From positions 1-34,313 of the forward strand of contig USHY01000009.1 in NCBI GenBank assembly GCA_900554635.1: a DNA stretch of 34,313 bases, given 5' to 3'. Shown in pieces: positions 33,546 through 34,313 of this stretch. The first letter of the stretch is position 1, and every line of letters begins with the position of its first letter. Below the pieces are notes generated by a model, which was not told the origin of the DNA, searched no databases, and saw only the letters and a program-made list of their open reading frames with translations. The translations under genes were made by a program, and so were the position numbers. The stretch is from an uncultured Clostridium sp. (GTDB taxonomy: Bacteria > Bacillota > Clostridia > TANB77 > CAG-508).

Positions 33546-33574
33546 ATTATAACAGTATTTATTAAATTTTTCAA
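33546..33574 (-). promoter_or_regulatory. Promoter of mreD-mrdA-minC
   Basis: Minus-strand TTGAAA (33569-33574), 17-bp spacer and a perfect TATAAT (33546-33551), in the short gap after the surface-protein gene. Confidence 0.78.
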
Positions 33575-33577
33575 GTT

Positions 33578-34313
33578 TTATATATCATTATATCTCTTGT
33601 ATCCTATAAATGCTCCTATTCCTATTACAGTTATTATTACGCCTGGTATTATTATGCTTTCAATTCCTGTATTTGCAATTTTTGAACCTTTTGTTGTGTT
33701 ATCCACTGTATTTGTTATTATTATTTGATTGCTTTGGTCTATTTTAACTATATTATTGTTACCATTATTATTATTATTGTTATTACTATTATTATTATGG
33801 TTGTTTCCACTGTTATTTGTTTTTGCTTTAACCTCTATTTGAATTTTAGTTGTAACTGTTGCACCATTCTCAGTATATGTAATTGTAATTTGATCATTAT
33901 TAGTTGTTAATGCAGATGTTGGGAAACAGTTGAAGTTTTCAATTTGTTTTCTTGATCCATCACTATATACTGCTACAACTGCTATTCCTGTTTTGTCAAA
34001 TTTTTCTCCTTCTGTATATATTGTTTTTGTAGGATTTGTTGTTACTTCTATTCTTGTTACTTTCTTTTCTTGAACCACTTGTTTTTCTTTTACAGTTATT
34101 GTTACTTCCGCTGTTTTTGTTACTTCTCCTTCTGTATAACTTACAACTATTTTTGTATCTGTTTTTGTTAATACTCCATTTGGTGTATATGTGTAATTTG
34201 TAACTGGAGCCTTACTTGAATCGCTATAGTTTGCTGTTACTACCATTCCTGTTTTATCAAATTTTTCTCCTTCTTCATATGTTAGTTTTGTTGGAGCTGT
34301 TGTTATTTCTATA
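33578..34313 (-). CDS. Surface protein with Ig-like repeats and NTG sorting-like signal, partial
   Basis: The C-terminal 244 residues or so of a longer protein; the frame is open to the window edge and its start is not present. It has tandem repeats of the bacterial Ig-like type, each with YxEGEKFDKTG, (M/I)(V/A)V(V/T)A(N/V)YSDxS and a closing ITVTY/ITITYTEG-like strand. These repeats are followed by a low-complexity Asn-rich linker (about 30 residues, encoded by AAT/AAC runs near 33741-33800). The end is KIANTG, a hydrophobic helix (IIIPGVIITVIGIGAFIGY) and KRYNDI, a sorting-like signal with NTG in place of LPXTG. Confidence 0.82.
   Translation of the reverse strand, partial: IEITTAPTKLTYEEGEKFDKTGMVVTANYSDSSKAPVTNYTYTPNGVLTKTDTKIVVSYTEGEVTKTAEVTITVKEKQVVQEKKVTRIEVTTNPTKTIYTEGEKFDKTGIAVVAVYSDGSRKQIENFNCFPTSALTTNNDQITITYTENGATVTTKIQIEVKAKTNNSGNNHNNNSNNNNNNNGNNNIVKIDQSNQIIITNTVDNTTKGSKIANTGIESIIIPGVIITVIGIGAFIGYKRYNDI

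Noticed and set aside
33741..33800. ATT/AAT triplet run as a possible repeat array
   Set aside because: It encodes the Asn-rich linker of the surface protein; there are no spacers and no array structure.

Overview
The window is A+T-rich, with Shine-Dalgarno sites before nearly every gene and many sigma-A type promoters with 17-bp spacers. It encodes a Gram-positive cell-wall toolkit (sortase, sorting-signal protein, FemX-like ligase, LTA-synthase-like enzyme, MreD/PBP2/MinC) and a clostridial-type formate-tetrahydrofolate ligase. This points to an uncultured low-GC Clostridia-like Firmicute. No tRNA, rRNA, CRISPR array or insertion sequence was seen.

Layout. 1-1.6 kb: trmL and an atypical, probably acquired gene. 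1.6-9.3 kb: rpoC and rpoB with a long structured leader, not preceded by rplJL. 9.3-10.9 kb: trmB, a compact two-RNA toxin-antitoxin locus, and cdd. 10.9-14.5 kb: proS and a YgjV-like membrane gene, then purA on the other strand. 14.5-16.2 kb: two unknown genes. 16.2-22.1 kb: LTA-synthase-like gene, tex, an HdeD-like gene and a FemX-like gene. 22.2-25.1 kb: sortase, its likely substrate, and an unknown gene. 25.2-30.3 kb: fhs, an operon (Ig-like membrane protein, GGDEF regulator, amidase), and two small unknown genes. 30.3-34.3 kb: minC, mrdA, mreD and the C-terminal part of a surface protein.

The main discovery is a recurring recoding signal. Six times, in five genes (rpoC, the FemX-like gene, fhs, the amidase twice, and an unknown gene at 29.9 kb), the reading frame breaks at an in-frame CGG codon. 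It is restored each time by skipping the first C of that CGG, so that the next codon read is glycine GGA or GGT. The breaks fall in genes that should be essential and inside conserved motifs (SGARGN of RpoC, GHGGxDGG of the amidase). Scanning by eye I found only one other in-frame CGG in a real gene, in the atypical gene at 657-1397. The simplest reading is that CGGN is decoded as glycine with a +1 shift in this organism, for example by a four-base-reading tRNA-Gly. Quality problems in the sequence remain the main alternative.

A second find is a complete chromosomal locus built like the par (Fst, RNA I/RNA II) type I toxin-antitoxin system. It has a 28-residue membrane peptide mRNA, a convergent RNA of about 65 nt, two interrupted direct repeats covering the toxin start, two promoters close to consensus, and facing terminators whose loops are complementary.
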